64,000 nucleotides of DNA from Flavobacterium sp. (GCF_004211145.1 NZ_SEBS01000002.1:1-64000), one strand, 5' to 3'; shown: positions 1 through 9,229, counted from the first letter of the stretch. Notes: generated from the sequence alone by a model not told the origin. Numbers and translations are program-made.

Positions 1-2
1 GT

Positions 3-653
3 TATGCGCTCGGCGTCGACATCACGGCGCATCTGGCAGCGATCGACAACGGTTTGCAGACTATCGGCATTCTCGCTCATGGACTGAACCAGATTTATCC
101 GAAATCGCACAGGAAATACGCCGAGGCCATGCGCGAAAACGGTGGTTTCATGACCGAATTCCAAACGCGTGCGATTCCCGAACAGGTGAATTTCGTACGT
201 CGGAACCGGATCGTCGCGGGCATGAGCGAAGCCACGATCATCATCGAATCGGCCGACAAAGGCGGATCGCTTATCACGGCCAACATCGCCAACGACTACA
301 ACCGCGAAGTGTTTGCGGTACCTGGCCGCGCGACCGACAAATACAGCGAAGGCTGCAATCGGCTGATCAAGACCCAACGCGCACATTTGCTGGGCAGCGC
401 CGCCGATCTCGTCTATATGTTGAATTGGGATTTGAAGACCGAAGCCAAATCGGTGCAGAAAAAGCTGTTCGTTTCCTTATCGGACGAACAACAAAAAATC
501 TATGATTTCCTAATCGCGACGGGACGCGAATCGCTCGACACGGTAGCGCTCGAATGCAATTTCCCGATTTTCAGGATGTCGTCGCTGCTGTTGGAAATGG
601 AACTCAAAGGCGTGATCCGGCCGTTGCCCGGAAAGATGTTCGAGGCGATCTGA
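3..653 (+). CDS. dprA: DNA-processing protein DprA (C-terminal part)
   Basis: The reading frame is open from the first bases of the window, so the 5' part lies outside. The visible part begins with YALGVDITAHLAAIDNG and continues with a GLNQIYP motif, both typical of the Rossmann-like DprA fold that loads RecA onto incoming single-stranded DNA during transformation. The last ~65 residues form the winged-helix tail found in many DprA proteins. It converges on trpS with no spacer: its TGA ends at 653 and the trpS stop begins at 654. Family assignment is firm; competence of the host is not implied. Confidence 0.9.
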   Translation, partial: YALGVDITAHLAAIDNGLQTIGILAHGLNQIYPKSHRKYAEAMRENGGFMTEFQTRAIPEQVNFVRRNRIVAGMSEATIIIESADKGGSLITANIANDYNREVFAVPGRATDKYSEGCNRLIKTQRAHLLGSAADLVYMLNWDLKTEAKSVQKKLFVSLSDEQQKIYDFLIATGRESLDTVALECNFPIFRMSSLLLEMELKGVIRPLPGKMFEAI

Positions 654-1634
654 CTATTTTTCGTACCCCAGTTTGAATCGGACTTTGTCCAAAACGCCGT
701 TCGCGACTATTTTCGCCTTCGCGGCACCGAGTTTCAGCAAACGATCGACTTCCTCGCGATTGTTGATGTAATGGTTGTAACGTTCGCGCGTTTCCTTGAA
801 TTTTTCGAGGATAAGTTCGAACAGCAATTGCTTGGCGTGCCCGTAACCGAAATCGCGGTTGGCGTTTTCATATTTCACGCGCATTTCAGCGGTTTGTTCC
901 TTCGATGCCAATAATTGGTAGATTGCGAAAATCTTGCACGTGTCCGGATTTTTCGGGTCTTCCAATGGCGTGCTGTCGGTTTCGATCGACATGACTTGCT
1001 TGCGCAGCGCTTTGTCGTCGAGGAAAATATTGATGATGTTGTTGGCCGACTTGCTCATCTTGCCGCCGTTGGTTCCGGGAACGAGTTTGGTTTCCTCGTG
1101 CGTGAACGGTTCGGGCAAGACGAAAGTTTCGCCCATTTGATGGTTGAATCTAGCGGCTACATCACGCGTGATTTCGATGTGTTGCAACTGGTCTTTGCCC
1201 ACGGGAACGAATTCGGCGTCATATAATAAAATATCGGCGGCCATTAGCATCGGATATGAAAATAATCCGGCGTTCACATCGGCCAGACGATCCGATTTGT
1301 CTTTGAACGAATGCGCCAACGTCAAACGCTGGTACGGGAAGAAACAGCTCAAATACCACGAAAGCTCAGCGGTTTCGGTAACATCCGACTGTCGGTAAAA
1401 AACGACCTTCTCAACATCGAGTCCGCAAGCGAGCCAAGCCGAAGCCGTGCTGTATGTGTTGTCGCGCAGGGTTTCACCGTCCTTGATTTGCGTGATCGAG
1501 TGCAGATCGGCGATGAAAAGGAAAGACTGGTTTTCCGGTTTGTTCGAAAGTTCGATCGCTGGCAGGATCGCTCCGAGCAAATTCCCAAGATGCGGCGTTC
1601 CGGTACTTTGAATTCCCGTAAGTATTTTGGCCAT
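654..1634 (-). CDS. trpS: Tryptophanyl-tRNA synthetase
   Basis: Class I aminoacyl-tRNA synthetase charging tRNA-Trp in the cytoplasm. The HIGH-type signature is PHLGN (residues 14-18) and the KMSKS loop is complete at residues 192-196. Length (326 aa) is normal for bacterial TrpS. The start ATG is preceded by a ~45 nt leader from a TAnnTTTG box at 1685-1692. It is divergent from the acyltransferase at 1736 and tail-to-tail with dprA. Confidence 0.97.
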   Translation of the reverse strand: MAKILTGIQSTGTPHLGNLLGAILPAIELSNKPENQSFLFIADLHSITQIKDGETLRDNTYSTASAWLACGLDVEKVVFYRQSDVTETAELSWYLSCFFPYQRLTLAHSFKDKSDRLADVNAGLFSYPMLMAADILLYDAEFVPVGKDQLQHIEITRDVAARFNHQMGETFVLPEPFTHEETKLVPGTNGGKMSKSANNIINIFLDDKALRKQVMSIETDSTPLEDPKNPDTCKIFAIYQLLASKEQTAEMRVKYENANRDFGYGHAKQLLFELILEKFKETRERYNHYINNREEVDRLLKLGAAKAKIVANGVLDKVRFKLGYEK

Positions 1635-1684
1635 GGCGTTTGATTTTATTTTGATCCGACCAAGCGTTCTCGATCGGATGGCCG

Positions 1685-1692
1685 CAAAGTTA
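1685..1692 (-). promoter_or_regulatory. -7 element of trpS promoter
   Basis: On the minus strand this reads TAACTTTG, a perfect match to the Bacteroidota -7 consensus TAnnTTTG. No clear TTG lies at -33. Predicted leader of about 45 nt before the trpS ATG. Confidence 0.55.
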
Positions 1693-1696
1693 ATCG

Positions 1697-1730
1697 TTTT
1701 GTGAAATGTAACCGCGATTCCTTACTTTTG
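1697..1730 (+). promoter_or_regulatory. Promoter of acyltransferase gene
   Basis: TTTTG at 1697-1701 and TACTTTTG at 1723-1730, 21 nt apart, match the Bacteroidota sigma-70 consensus. The ATG at 1736 follows the -7 box by only five bases, so the transcript would be leaderless or nearly so. Confidence 0.6.
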
Positions 1731-1735
1731 AAAAG

Positions 1736-2485
1736 ATGAAATTCCTCAAAATTATTTTCTGGCTGTTGTGGCGTATTTGGTTTTATATCCTGATGGCCAT
1801 TCCGATATTGGCGTTGCTGCCGTTTCTGGTCATCTCGATCGCAAAGGAAAAATGGTATCCGTACTTTTTCATCATGGCGCGGTTGTGGGCGAAATTCATT
1901 CTGTTCGGAATGGGATTCTGGTATAAGCTGGAAAAGGAAGACGAACCCGAACCCGGGAAAAGCTACATGTTCGTGGCCAATCACACGTCGATGGCCGACA
2001 TCATGCTCATGCTCGCCGTTGTTCGCAATCCGTTCGTATTCGTCGGGAAAAAGGAATTGGTAAAAATTCCGTTGTTCGGATTTTTCTATAAACGGACATG
2101 TATTTTGGTCGACCGAAGCAGCCCGAAAAGCCGCAAGGAAGTTTTCGAACGCGCCCAGAAAAGAATCAACCAGGGTTTGAGCATCTGTATTTTTCCGGAA
2201 GGCGGCGTGCCGAGCGATGAATCGGTGCTGCTCGATGAATTCAAGGACGGCGCTTTTAGATTGGCGATCGAACATCATCTGCCGGTTTTCCCGATTACGT
2301 TCCACGACAACAAAAAGCGTTTCTCGTTTACGTTTCTGAGCGGAAGCCCGGGATTGATGCGCGTCAAATTGCACCACGAAATCCCAACGATTGATAGGTC
2401 GGACGAGAACAAGAAAGACATAAAAGATTTGCGAAACGAGACGCGAACCATTATCTACCACGAATTGCTGTCGGGCAAGAAATAA
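1736..2485 (+). CDS. 1-acyl-sn-glycerol-3-phosphate acyltransferase (PlsC family)
   Basis: Membrane enzyme that adds the second acyl chain to lysophosphatidic acid in phospholipid synthesis. The N-terminal ~35 residues are hydrophobic (membrane anchor). The catalytic HX4D motif is NHTSMAD at residues 82-88 (H83, D88), and the phosphate-binding motif FPEGG is at 153-157. Length 249 aa is usual. A strong promoter ends five bases before the ATG. The next in-frame Met is residue 20, inside the anchor, so the first ATG is preferred. A second PlsC-like gene lies at 6845. Confidence 0.9.
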   Translation: MKFLKIIFWLLWRIWFYILMAIPILALLPFLVISIAKEKWYPYFFIMARLWAKFILFGMGFWYKLEKEDEPEPGKSYMFVANHTSMADIMLMLAVVRNPFVFVGKKELVKIPLFGFFYKRTCILVDRSSPKSRKEVFERAQKRINQGLSICIFPEGGVPSDESVLLDEFKDGAFRLAIEHHLPVFPITFHDNKKRFSFTFLSGSPGLMRVKLHHEIPTIDRSDENKKDIKDLRNETRTIIYHELLSGKK

Positions 2486-2489
2486 AAAA

Positions 2490-2515
2490 AAGAGCACTTG
2501 GCCGAGTGCTCTTTT
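2490..2515. terminator. Bidirectional hairpin terminator
   Basis: A perfect 9-bp stem AAGAGCACT / AGTGCTCTT with a 6-nt loop is flanked by A-run and T-run. It follows the acyltransferase stop by a few bases and would also act for the minus-strand gene ending at 2574. Confidence 0.8.
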
Positions 2516-2573
2516 AAAGTTATCATCCTGGGACGAATAACAACCTAACTAAATTGTAACCAACTAACTATCT

Positions 2574-4460
2574 TTAAAAACGGTAGTTCAGGCCTGTGTA
2601 AACCCCAAAAAAGTAAGGTTTGAAATTCCCTGAATCACTGAATGTGTTGATCTGGTATTTGAACATCGGCTCGAGTTTGAACTGGAGCGCTTTCAAAATA
2701 TTGTATTTCATTCCAAGCCCGACGTTCGTGCTGAAATGCATGTCATTTAAATTGTTGGCTTTGCCGATTTCCATTTCGGTCGACGATGAAACTACCGAAA
2801 CCTCATTCTGGTTCAGGAACAACGTACTGAAACCTCCGATTACTTCAACTCCGAAACGTCTGTCGATCACTTTATACGCAAGTTCGACCGGAACTTCGAT
2901 ATAACCCGTTTTCTGGTTCAGGCTGCCGTCGAACTGAGGCGTGATGTTTCCATTCAACCCCAACTCGGGCGCGGCGTTGACAACCGACGGATCTCTTTTG
3001 GATTGAATATCCAATAACGATCCCTGAACATTCGTCTTGACGTGCTCGAGCCGGCGCGCATTGCCTGCTTGGTTGAACACGACGTCTTTGGTGTCGTATT
3101 CGAACGACATCGAATTCACGCCCGCGCGAACCGACAATCTTTTGCTGACCGCGTAACTCAAACCGACTCCGTAAGAAAGTTTGGTCTTGTAATCTTTTTC
3201 ATTGTTTGCAAAACGGGAATCAATCGGGGAACCTTCACTTGTTGAACTTAAATAAATAGGGGCAACATTCGTTGTGACTTGCCACCTATCTATTTTAGGT
3301 TCGTTTTGGGTAACTGACTTGTTTTCTTTTTCATTTTTTAGCAATTCTTCCAGTGCATTGGGTTCTTCTACCGTAGCAATAGCAGTAGAGTCCTTTTTTG
3401 TATCATCGGTTTTGGCGGTGATAGCTTGGGTCGAAGTTGTTTTTGTTTCAGTTACTTCAGGGTTGTTGTGTTGTTGGGGTTTACCCGATTGGTTGTTCTC
3501 GTTTTGTGCAATTTGATTTTGTTTACTTACGTTGTTTTCGTTCTTAAGGTTTTGATTAGTAGTTGTTTCGTTGTTGTTATTCGTCGATTTTCCTTTTTTA
3601 TTCGGATCAGATGTCGTGGCGTAACGCGAATCGTTTTCTTTACCCGAAACAGAACCATTTTCATTTCCGATCGACACGTTGTTTTTAGACGTAGCGTTTT
3701 TGCCGGATTTTTTATTATCTGACGTCGTAGCGTAACGAGAATCGTTTGCCGGTGAATTCGTTCCATCGTTCGCAACTCCTGAAACATTGGCTTTTGATGA
3801 AGCTTTTTGCCCGGATTTTTTTCCTTTGCCTGTTGTCGTGGCGTAACGCGATTCGTTTTCCTCTCTTGACGATTTCGCATCGTCGTTCGCAACGCTTTGA
3901 ACCTTTTTAGAACCGTTTTTCGCGCCCGACTTGTTCGATTGTTTTCCAGCCACGCCTTGATTCGCGTTTTGTGGGAAATCCGTTGCTTTATTGGCGCGCT
4001 CGTTCAGGTTTTTTGATTTCCGATTAGCGATCGTCGATCCGTTGCCGGTGTTTGGATCACCTTCAGATGTCGCGATTTTGGAACCATCCGTATTTGATTT
4101 TTCGACTCCGGAATTTGTTACGGCTTCGTTGTTTTTCGGCGTTCCGTTCAATCCGTTCGAAGGCGTTCCTATTTGATTTCCAGTGGTAGTATCGCCTTTC
4201 GTATTGTTTTCAGGAGCTGAAACAACCGGTGTCGCGTTCATATTTTTCGGGTCGTTATTGCCCATGTTGAATGCTATCAGTAAACCAATGAGCAACACGG
4301 CGGCAACTCCCGCGAATTGGAACCAAAATGGAATGATCTTGCGATCTTTTTTCTCCTCAAGCCTTGCTTCTATGTATGACCACGTTTCATCAGAGGGTTC
4401 AACTTCAAAATCTTTGAACTTCTCTTGAAAAAGGCGGTCGATATGCTTCTTCTCGCTCAT
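2574..4460 (-). CDS. ECF-operon membrane protein: single TM, Asn/Ser/Lys-rich linker, C-terminal beta-barrel
   Basis: 628 aa in three parts. Residues 1-45 are hydrophilic, starting KKHIDRLFQEKFKDFEVEPS, as in anti-sigma-like partners of Bacteroidota ECF factors. Residues ~47-65 form one membrane helix. Residues ~70-390 are low-complexity Asn/Ser/Lys/Thr-rich, with three 37-residue repeats. Residues ~395-628 resemble a small outer-membrane beta-barrel ending in NYRF, with the terminal aromatic of barrel proteins. Its ATG overlaps the sigma-factor stop by 4 bp (ATGA), so translation is probably coupled. An inner-membrane helix joined by a long flexible linker to an outer-membrane barrel suggests a link across the periplasm; this is inference. 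Such gene pairs are common in Flavobacteriaceae and poorly characterised. Confidence 0.7.
   Translation of the reverse strand: MSEKKHIDRLFQEKFKDFEVEPSDETWSYIEARLEEKKDRKIIPFWFQFAGVAAVLLIGLLIAFNMGNNDPKNMNATPVVSAPENNTKGDTTTGNQIGTPSNGLNGTPKNNEAVTNSGVEKSNTDGSKIATSEGDPNTGNGSTIANRKSKNLNERANKATDFPQNANQGVAGKQSNKSGAKNGSKKVQSVANDDAKSSREENESRYATTTGKGKKSGQKASSKANVSGVANDGTNSPANDSRYATTSDNKKSGKNATSKNNVSIGNENGSVSGKENDSRYATTSDPNKKGKSTNNNNETTTNQNLKNENNVSKQNQIAQNENNQSGKPQQHNNPEVTETKTTSTQAITAKTDDTKKDSTAIATVEEPNALEELLKNEKENKSVTQNEPKIDRWQVTTNVAPIYLSSTSEGSPIDSRFANNEKDYKTKLSYGVGLSYAVSKRLSVRAGVNSMSFEYDTKDVVFNQAGNARRLEHVKTNVQGSLLDIQSKRDPSVVNAAPELGLNGNITPQFDGSLNQKTGYIEVPVELAYKVIDRRFGVEVIGGFSTLFLNQNEVSVVSSSTEMEIGKANNLNDMHFSTNVGLGMKYNILKALQFKLEPMFKYQINTFSDSGNFKPYFFGVYTGLNYRF
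3522..3854 (-). repeat. Three 111-bp in-frame repeats within the linker
   Basis: The motif (E/D)SRYATT(T/S) recurs at residues 204, 241 and 278, exactly 37 codons apart. The first two units also share a KKSG..A(S/T)SK.NVS core; the third diverges after the first dozen residues. The DNA copies are visible as GCGTAACG(C/A)GA blocks spaced 111 bp apart. Confidence 0.75.
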
Positions 4461-5005
4461 TTCGCAGAGGGTAATTTTTGTGTATTGTTATAATTGTCAA
4501 TCTTGTCTTTCAAAATCATTCGGGCGCGTGCCAAATTTGACTTTGACGTTCCGGTCGTGATGCTTAGCATTTCTGAAATTTCTTTGTGCGGATAACCGTC
4601 AATCACATACAGGTTAAACACCAACCGATAACGATCGGGTAATTCCTGTATGATTCCCATCAGATAATCCAACGGAATCGCGTCGTCGTCTATCTCTACC
4701 TCGACATCGTGATCAGCGACGTCCCTATCTACCATGTCCAAAAACGTGACGTTTCTGTATTGTTGCAGCACGTTGTTGATCATGATGCGCTTCATCCAGC
4801 CTTCAAAAGAACCTTTAAAATTGTATTGCCCGATTTTATTGAAAATGATGATAAAGCCGTCCTGGAAGTTGTCTTCCGCTTCAGCGTAATTTCGGGAATA
4901 CTTCAGGCAAACCGCGAAAAGCTTCGATTTGTACAATCGATATAACTGTTCTTGTGCTTTCCTGTCGTTATTCCTGCAATCATCTATGAGCTGTTCTAAA
5001 CTCAA
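4457..5005 (-). CDS. RNA polymerase sigma factor, ECF (sigma-70 family)
   Basis: 182 aa with region 2 (KYSRNYAEAEDNFQDGFIII, core-binding and -10 recognition) and region 4 (LPDRYRLVFNLYVIDGYPHKEI, HTH for -35 recognition). It directs transcription of a small regulon. The only in-frame start giving a normal N-terminus is TTG at 5005; upstream there is no ATG or GTG before a stop codon. It is followed with 4-bp overlap by the membrane protein that probably controls it, and preceded 19 bp upstream by a lipoprotein gene. Confidence 0.88.
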   Translation of the reverse strand: MSLEQLIDDCRNNDRKAQEQLYRLYKSKLFAVCLKYSRNYAEAEDNFQDGFIIIFNKIGQYNFKGSFEGWMKRIMINNVLQQYRNVTFLDMVDRDVADHDVEVEIDDDAIPLDYLMGIIQELPDRYRLVFNLYVIDGYPHKEISEMLSITTGTSKSNLARARMILKDKIDNYNNTQKLPSAK

Positions 5006-5024
5006 AATTCGGGCGTCTTTAACG

Positions 5025-5429
5025 TTATTCTACAATTACTTCATATTCCAGATACTCAGGCGCTCCTGTTTCATTATTTCCTTTCCAGAATTTGAAAAGG
5101 TAATCGCCGGGCACGTCAGGCGTGAATTGATACGGCACAACATAAATATTTTCAGAGTCGTCCATACAATTCCCTTGATCGAACTTTAGCGCCCGGACTG
5201 CAACGATTTGCGCAGATCCGTCAGAATTATTGTAGAAACCGTTAAAGATATGGCAATCAGTCGGTCTCCTGTAGCCTACTTGGAATGTAGTGGTTTGTCC
5301 CGCATACATCGACGTTGGCGCTTCTACACTCTCAACCGGCAATAAAAACTCGGTTGACTCCGGCTTGCTGTCCACGCTGCAAGAGAAAATGGAGAAAGCC
5401 AATACCAAAAAGAACAACAGTTTTCTCAT
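5025..5429 (-). CDS. Small lipoprotein of unknown function
   Basis: The start is placed at MRKLLFFLVLAFSIFSCS, giving a classic lipoprotein signal with Cys in the lipobox SIFSC; a longer frame starts at 5462 but adds only an unneeded N-terminal extension. The mature part is ~118 aa with a region (TSMYAGQTTTFQVGY...PDVPGDYLFKFWKG) that reads like an immunoglobulin-type beta sandwich. It is 19 bp upstream of the ECF sigma gene, so it could be cotranscribed. No specific family recognised. Confidence 0.6.
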   Translation of the reverse strand: MRKLLFFLVLAFSIFSCSVDSKPESTEFLLPVESVEAPTSMYAGQTTTFQVGYRRPTDCHIFNGFYNNSDGSAQIVAVRALKFDQGNCMDDSENIYVVPYQFTPDVPGDYLFKFWKGNNETGAPEYLEYEVIVE

Positions 5430-5496
5430 TCTAATTTTTACTAAACTTTTCATAGGATGCAATATGTTTAAAATGGTTGCGTCATATTTAAAAAAT

Positions 5497-5517
5497 AAAA
5501 GCCCTTGCGGGCCTTTT
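5497..5517. terminator. Hairpin terminator of recA
   Basis: Stem GCCC/GGGC extended by A/T pairs with one bulged C, just after the recA stop on the minus strand, followed there by TTTTATTTTTT. Confidence 0.65.
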
Positions 5518-5519
5518 TA

Positions 5520-6524
5520 TCATTTGTTTTGTTCCTTGATCTTAGTTTTGATCTTTTGTTCGAGTTCGTCGGCCAGTTCAGGATTGTCTTTTATCATGAC
5601 TTTCACGGCGTCACGACCTTGACCTAGTTTGGTGTCGCCATAGCTGAACCACGATCCGGATTTCTTCACGATTTCAAACTCGACGGCCAAATCCAGGATT
5701 TCACCGGTTTTCGAAACGCCTTCTCCATACATGATGTCGAACTCCGCGAAACGGAAAGGCGGCGCCACTTTATTCTTAACGACCTTCACTTTCGTGCGGT
5801 TTCCGATTACGTTGTCGCCATCTTTGATTTGTGTCTGGCGACGGATGTCAAGGCGAACCGACGCGTAAAATTTCAACGCATTTCCACCCGTAGTCGTCTC
5901 AGGATTTCCGAACATCACGCCGATTTTTTCACGCAACTGGTTGATGAAGAAAACCGTACAGTTCGTCTTGCTGATCGTAGCCGTAAGTTTTCGCAATGCC
6001 TGCGACATCAAACGCGCGTGCAGACCCATTTTCGAGTCGCCCATTTCACCTTCGATCTCACTTTTTGGCGTGAGTGCGGCAACCGAGTCGATCACGACAA
6101 TGTCGATCGCTCCTGATCGGATAAGATTTTCAGCGATCTCAAGCGCCTGTTCCCCGTTGTCGGGTTGCGAGATAATCAAATCGTCTATGTTGACGCCGAG
6201 TTTGTCGGCATAATTACGGTCGAATGCGTGTTCAGCATCGATAAATGCAGCGATTCCACCTGCTTTTTGGGCTTCGGCGATCGCGTGTAGTGTAAGTGTG
6301 GTTTTACCTGAAGATTCAGGCCCGTAAATCTCGATGATACGGCCTTTCGGATAACCATTAACGCCAAGCGCAAGGTCAAGCCCGAGCGATCCCGACGATA
6401 TCGTTTCAACTTCTTCGACGGCTTTGTCGCCCATTTTCATGACCGTTCCCTTGCCGTATGTTTTATCAAGTTTGTCTAATGTTAATTGCAGTGCTTTTAG
6501 TTTGGCTTCTTTCTCTGAACTCAT
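5520..6524 (-). CDS. recA: Recombinase RecA
   Basis: ATP-dependent strand-exchange protein of homologous recombination and DNA repair. Walker A is GPESSGKTT (residues 68-76); [11 protein letters not shown] is Walker [19 protein letters not shown] is the conserved core and the C-terminus is the usual acidic/basic tail. 334 aa, full length. Stands alone with its own terminator; only a weak promoter match (TACATTTA) is seen upstream. Confidence 0.98.
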   Translation of the reverse strand: MSSEKEAKLKALQLTLDKLDKTYGKGTVMKMGDKAVEEVETISSGSLGLDLALGVNGYPKGRIIEIYGPESSGKTTLTLHAIAEAQKAGGIAAFIDAEHAFDRNYADKLGVNIDDLIISQPDNGEQALEIAENLIRSGAIDIVVIDSVAALTPKSEIEGEMGDSKMGLHARLMSQALRKLTATISKTNCTVFFINQLREKIGVMFGNPETTTGGNALKFYASVRLDIRRQTQIKDGDNVIGNRTKVKVVKNKVAPPFRFAEFDIMYGEGVSKTGEILDLAVEFEIVKKSGSWFSYGDTKLGQGRDAVKVMIKDNPELADELEQKIKTKIKEQNK

Positions 6525-6844
6525 TTTTTCGGCTTCTTAACGTTAATAAATTTCGGTAAATGTACTCTTTTTTTGGATGTGGATTCCGTCCCGATTCTAT
6601 CTTTTTCCACACCTGAAACAGTAAAAACAACCCGCTGGCTTTATGGCTTATAATGAGTTGATTGGCGTTGATTGCAGGTTGTTTTCAGTTGTTTCGTAAC
6701 AGGTTAAAAGTATCATATCCTGAGCGTTCCAAAATATATGTTTCCTACACTTATTGTTAAATGGTGTTTTACGCCCAAATCGTGGGAATTTCGTAAACGG
6801 TTACACAATTAATTTGCGTACTTTTGGCGGGATTTACTAAAGGC
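6525..6844. other. Intergenic region between recA and acyltransferase operon
   Basis: About 320 bp without a convincing gene. It separates divergent recA and the acyltransferase operon. The only clear element is the -7 box at 6819-6826. Confidence 0.5.
6819..6826 (+). promoter_or_regulatory. -7 element of acyltransferase-desaturase operon
   Basis: TACTTTTG, a perfect TAnnTTTG match. A possible TTG start at 6824 lies inside this box and so cannot be used, which favours the ATG at 6845. Confidence 0.55.
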
Positions 6845-7579
6845 ATGGAGAAAATTATTTCGTATCCTATATCGATAGTTTACTATTTCTTTTTCGGGCT
6901 TTGCCTGTTGGTCTTTCATCCCGTACAGTGGATTTGCCTGAATGTTTTCGGATATCAGGCGCATAAAAAAAGTGTCGACTACCTGAATTTGTGCCTCAAG
7001 TCGTGCACACATATTTTAGGGACGCGATACACGGTCACGGGTCGTGAGAAATTGCCCAAAGGCGTTCCCGTGATCATCGTGGCGAACCATCAAAGTTTGT
7101 ACGACGTGATTTCGATCATTTGGTTTCTCAGGCGATGCCATCCGAAATTCGTCTCCAAGCAAGAACTCGGCAAAGGAATCCCAAGCGTTTCCTACAACCT
7201 GCGTCATGGCGGTTCGGTTTTGATCGACAGGAAAGATCCGCGACAGGCGCTTCCGGTGATCAAGAAACTCGGCGATTATATACAGGCCCATAAACGAGGC
7301 GCGGTGATTTTCCCTGAAGGCACACGCAGCAAAACAGGAAAGCCGAAGGAATTCGCCCAAACGGGTTTAAAAATATTATGCAAAGCGGCTCCGTCGGCTT
7401 ACGTCGTGCCGGTTACGATAAACAATTCATGGAAGATGGTCAAATTTGGCTTCTTCCCGCTCGGGTTGGGCAACCACCTGAAATTCACGGTCCACGAACC
7501 AATCGCTGTTTCAGGAAATTCCTTCGAGGAAATCATGGAATACACTGAGAAAACCGTCGTCGGGTCGATTAATTATTAA
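6845..7579 (+). CDS. 1-acyl-sn-glycerol-3-phosphate acyltransferase (PlsC family, second copy)
   Basis: 244 aa from the ATG at 6845. N-terminal membrane anchor (YPISIVYYFFFGLCLLVFHP), HX4D motif NHQSLYD at residues 81-87, FPEGTRS at 156-162; all catalytic elements present. More canonical than the copy at 1736 and likely the main lysophosphatidate acyltransferase. Ten bases upstream of the acyl-ACP desaturase, consistent with a membrane-lipid operon. Confidence 0.92.
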   Translation: MEKIISYPISIVYYFFFGLCLLVFHPVQWICLNVFGYQAHKKSVDYLNLCLKSCTHILGTRYTVTGREKLPKGVPVIIVANHQSLYDVISIIWFLRRCHPKFVSKQELGKGIPSVSYNLRHGGSVLIDRKDPRQALPVIKKLGDYIQAHKRGAVIFPEGTRSKTGKPKEFAQTGLKILCKAAPSAYVVPVTINNSWKMVKFGFFPLGLGNHLKFTVHEPIAVSGNSFEEIMEYTEKTVVGSINY

Positions 7580-7589
7580 ATGCCACAAA

Positions 7590-8582
7590 ATGTCAACAAA
7601 GAACGTTCGACTTGAAGTAATGCAGTTCCTCGAAAAGGACATCGATGTATTGGTAGACCAATATTTGATTCCTGTCGAGAAAATCTGGCAACCTTCGACT
7701 TTCCTTCCAAATTCCGAAGGCGACAACTTTTTCGAAGAAGTAAAAGAATTGCGTGAGATCGCAAAAGAACTTCCATATGATTTCTGGATCGTGCTCATCG
7801 GCGATATGATTACCGAGGAAGCGCTTCCAACCTACGAATCGTGGTTAATGGACGTCGATGGCGTCGGACAGGTCGAACGCAACGGTTGGTCAAAATGGGT
7901 GCGTCAATGGACGTCTGAAGAAAACCGCCACGGTGACCTGCTCAATAAATATCTGTACTTGTCAGGCCGCGTGAACATGCACGAGATCGAAATGAGCACG
8001 CAGCATCTGATCGCCGACGGTTTCGACATCGGCACCGACCGCGATCCATACAAAAACTTCGTCTACACCAGTTTCCAGGAATTGGCGACTTACGTTTCCC
8101 ACAACCGCGTTTCCCAATTGGCGAAACAATACGGCGCGAAAGACCTTTCTAAAATGTGCAAGATGATTGCGGGCGATGAAATGCGTCACCATCATGCATA
8201 CAGTGATTTCGTGGACCGAATCTTCAAAGTCGACCCAAGTGAAATGATGCTCGCCTTCCAACACATGATGAAATTGAAAATAGTGATGCCGGCGCACTTC
8301 CTTCGTGAATCGGGCGACAAGATTAGTTCGGCATTCGAACATTTCTCAGATTCGGCACAACGAATCGGCGTTTATACCGCGGCCGATTACGTCGATATCC
8401 TGCAGAAACTGATCGAGCGCTGGAACATCGGAACCATCACTAATTTGACCGATGAAGCTGAGAAAGCACGCGATTTCCTGATGAAACTTCCCGCGCGTAT
8501 GGCCAGGATTTCAGAACGACTCGTGATCCCGCAGGAATCACACATCTTCAAATGGGTCGAACCGGCTCGCATCAAGATCTGA
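7590..8582 (+). CDS. Acyl-ACP desaturase (diiron, soluble)
   Basis: 330 aa, plant stearoyl-ACP desaturase family, which introduces a cis double bond into acyl-ACP using a diiron centre, O2 and reduced ferredoxin. Both iron-ligand pairs are present: EENRH (E111, H114) and DEMRH (E197, H200), with E164 in SFQE between them. Its product would feed the preceding acyltransferase. The stop overlaps the next ATG by one base (TGATG). Confidence 0.9.
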   Translation: MSTKNVRLEVMQFLEKDIDVLVDQYLIPVEKIWQPSTFLPNSEGDNFFEEVKELREIAKELPYDFWIVLIGDMITEEALPTYESWLMDVDGVGQVERNGWSKWVRQWTSEENRHGDLLNKYLYLSGRVNMHEIEMSTQHLIADGFDIGTDRDPYKNFVYTSFQELATYVSHNRVSQLAKQYGAKDLSKMCKMIAGDEMRHHHAYSDFVDRIFKVDPSEMMLAFQHMMKLKIVMPAHFLRESGDKISSAFEHFSDSAQRIGVYTAADYVDILQKLIERWNIGTITNLTDEAEKARDFLMKLPARMARISERLVIPQESHIFKWVEPARIKI

Positions 8583-9229
8583 TGGAAAACCTGATTCCGG
8601 ATACGATCGCATTCGTGAAAGAACAGTTGAAAGATGCCGAGGGCGGACACGACTGGTTTCACATCGAACGCGTCTGGAAAAATACGTTATTGATAGCCGA
8701 AACTGAAAACTGCGATTTGATCGTTGCCCAACTCGGCGCGTTATTGCACGACATCGCCGACAGTAAATTCCACGACGGAGACGAAACCGTCGGCCCGAAA
8801 GTCGCCCGCGAATTCCTCGAAGGCAAAAATGTGGATGAGCAGACGATTGTTCACGTGATCGCCATCATCGACAATATTTCGTTCAAGGGCGGAAATTTCG
8901 AAAAAGCATTTACGTCCAAGGAACTCCGAATCGTTCAGGACGCCGACCGTTTGGATGCTTTGGGCGCAATCGGGATCGCACGCGCGTTCAATTATGGAGG
9001 TTTCAAGAATCGGGCGCTTTATGATCCTGAAATCAAGCCGAACCGCAATATGTCGAAGGAAGAATACAAGAAAACGACCGCGCCAACGATCAATCATTTC
9101 TACGAAAAACTGTTGCTGTTAAAGGATCTGATGAATACCGAAACCGCAAAGCGCATCGCCGGATCGCGACACGATTTCATGGAAGATTTCCTCACGCAGT
9201 TTTATTCGGAATGGGACGGACGCGCCTGA
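8582..9229 (+). CDS. HD-domain phosphohydrolase
   Basis: 215 aa from the ATG that overlaps the desaturase stop. Metal ligands of the HD fold are visible: GGHDWFHIERV (H23, H27), LLHDIAD (H56, D57) and QDADRLDALGAIGIARAF (D119-D124). It matches the YedJ/YpgQ-like subgroup of small HD hydrolases, some of which act on nucleotides. Substrate unknown; the link to lipids is only by operon position. Confidence 0.85.
   Translation: MENLIPDTIAFVKEQLKDAEGGHDWFHIERVWKNTLLIAETENCDLIVAQLGALLHDIADSKFHDGDETVGPKVAREFLEGKNVDEQTIVHVIAIIDNISFKGGNFEKAFTSKELRIVQDADRLDALGAIGIARAFNYGGFKNRALYDPEIKPNRNMSKEEYKKTTAPTINHFYEKLLLLKDLMNTETAKRIAGSRHDFMEDFLTQFYSEWDGRA

Noticed and set aside
1646..2497. 283-codon open frame on the minus strand
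   Set aside because: Antisense to the PlsC-type acyltransferase and crosses its terminator; no motif.
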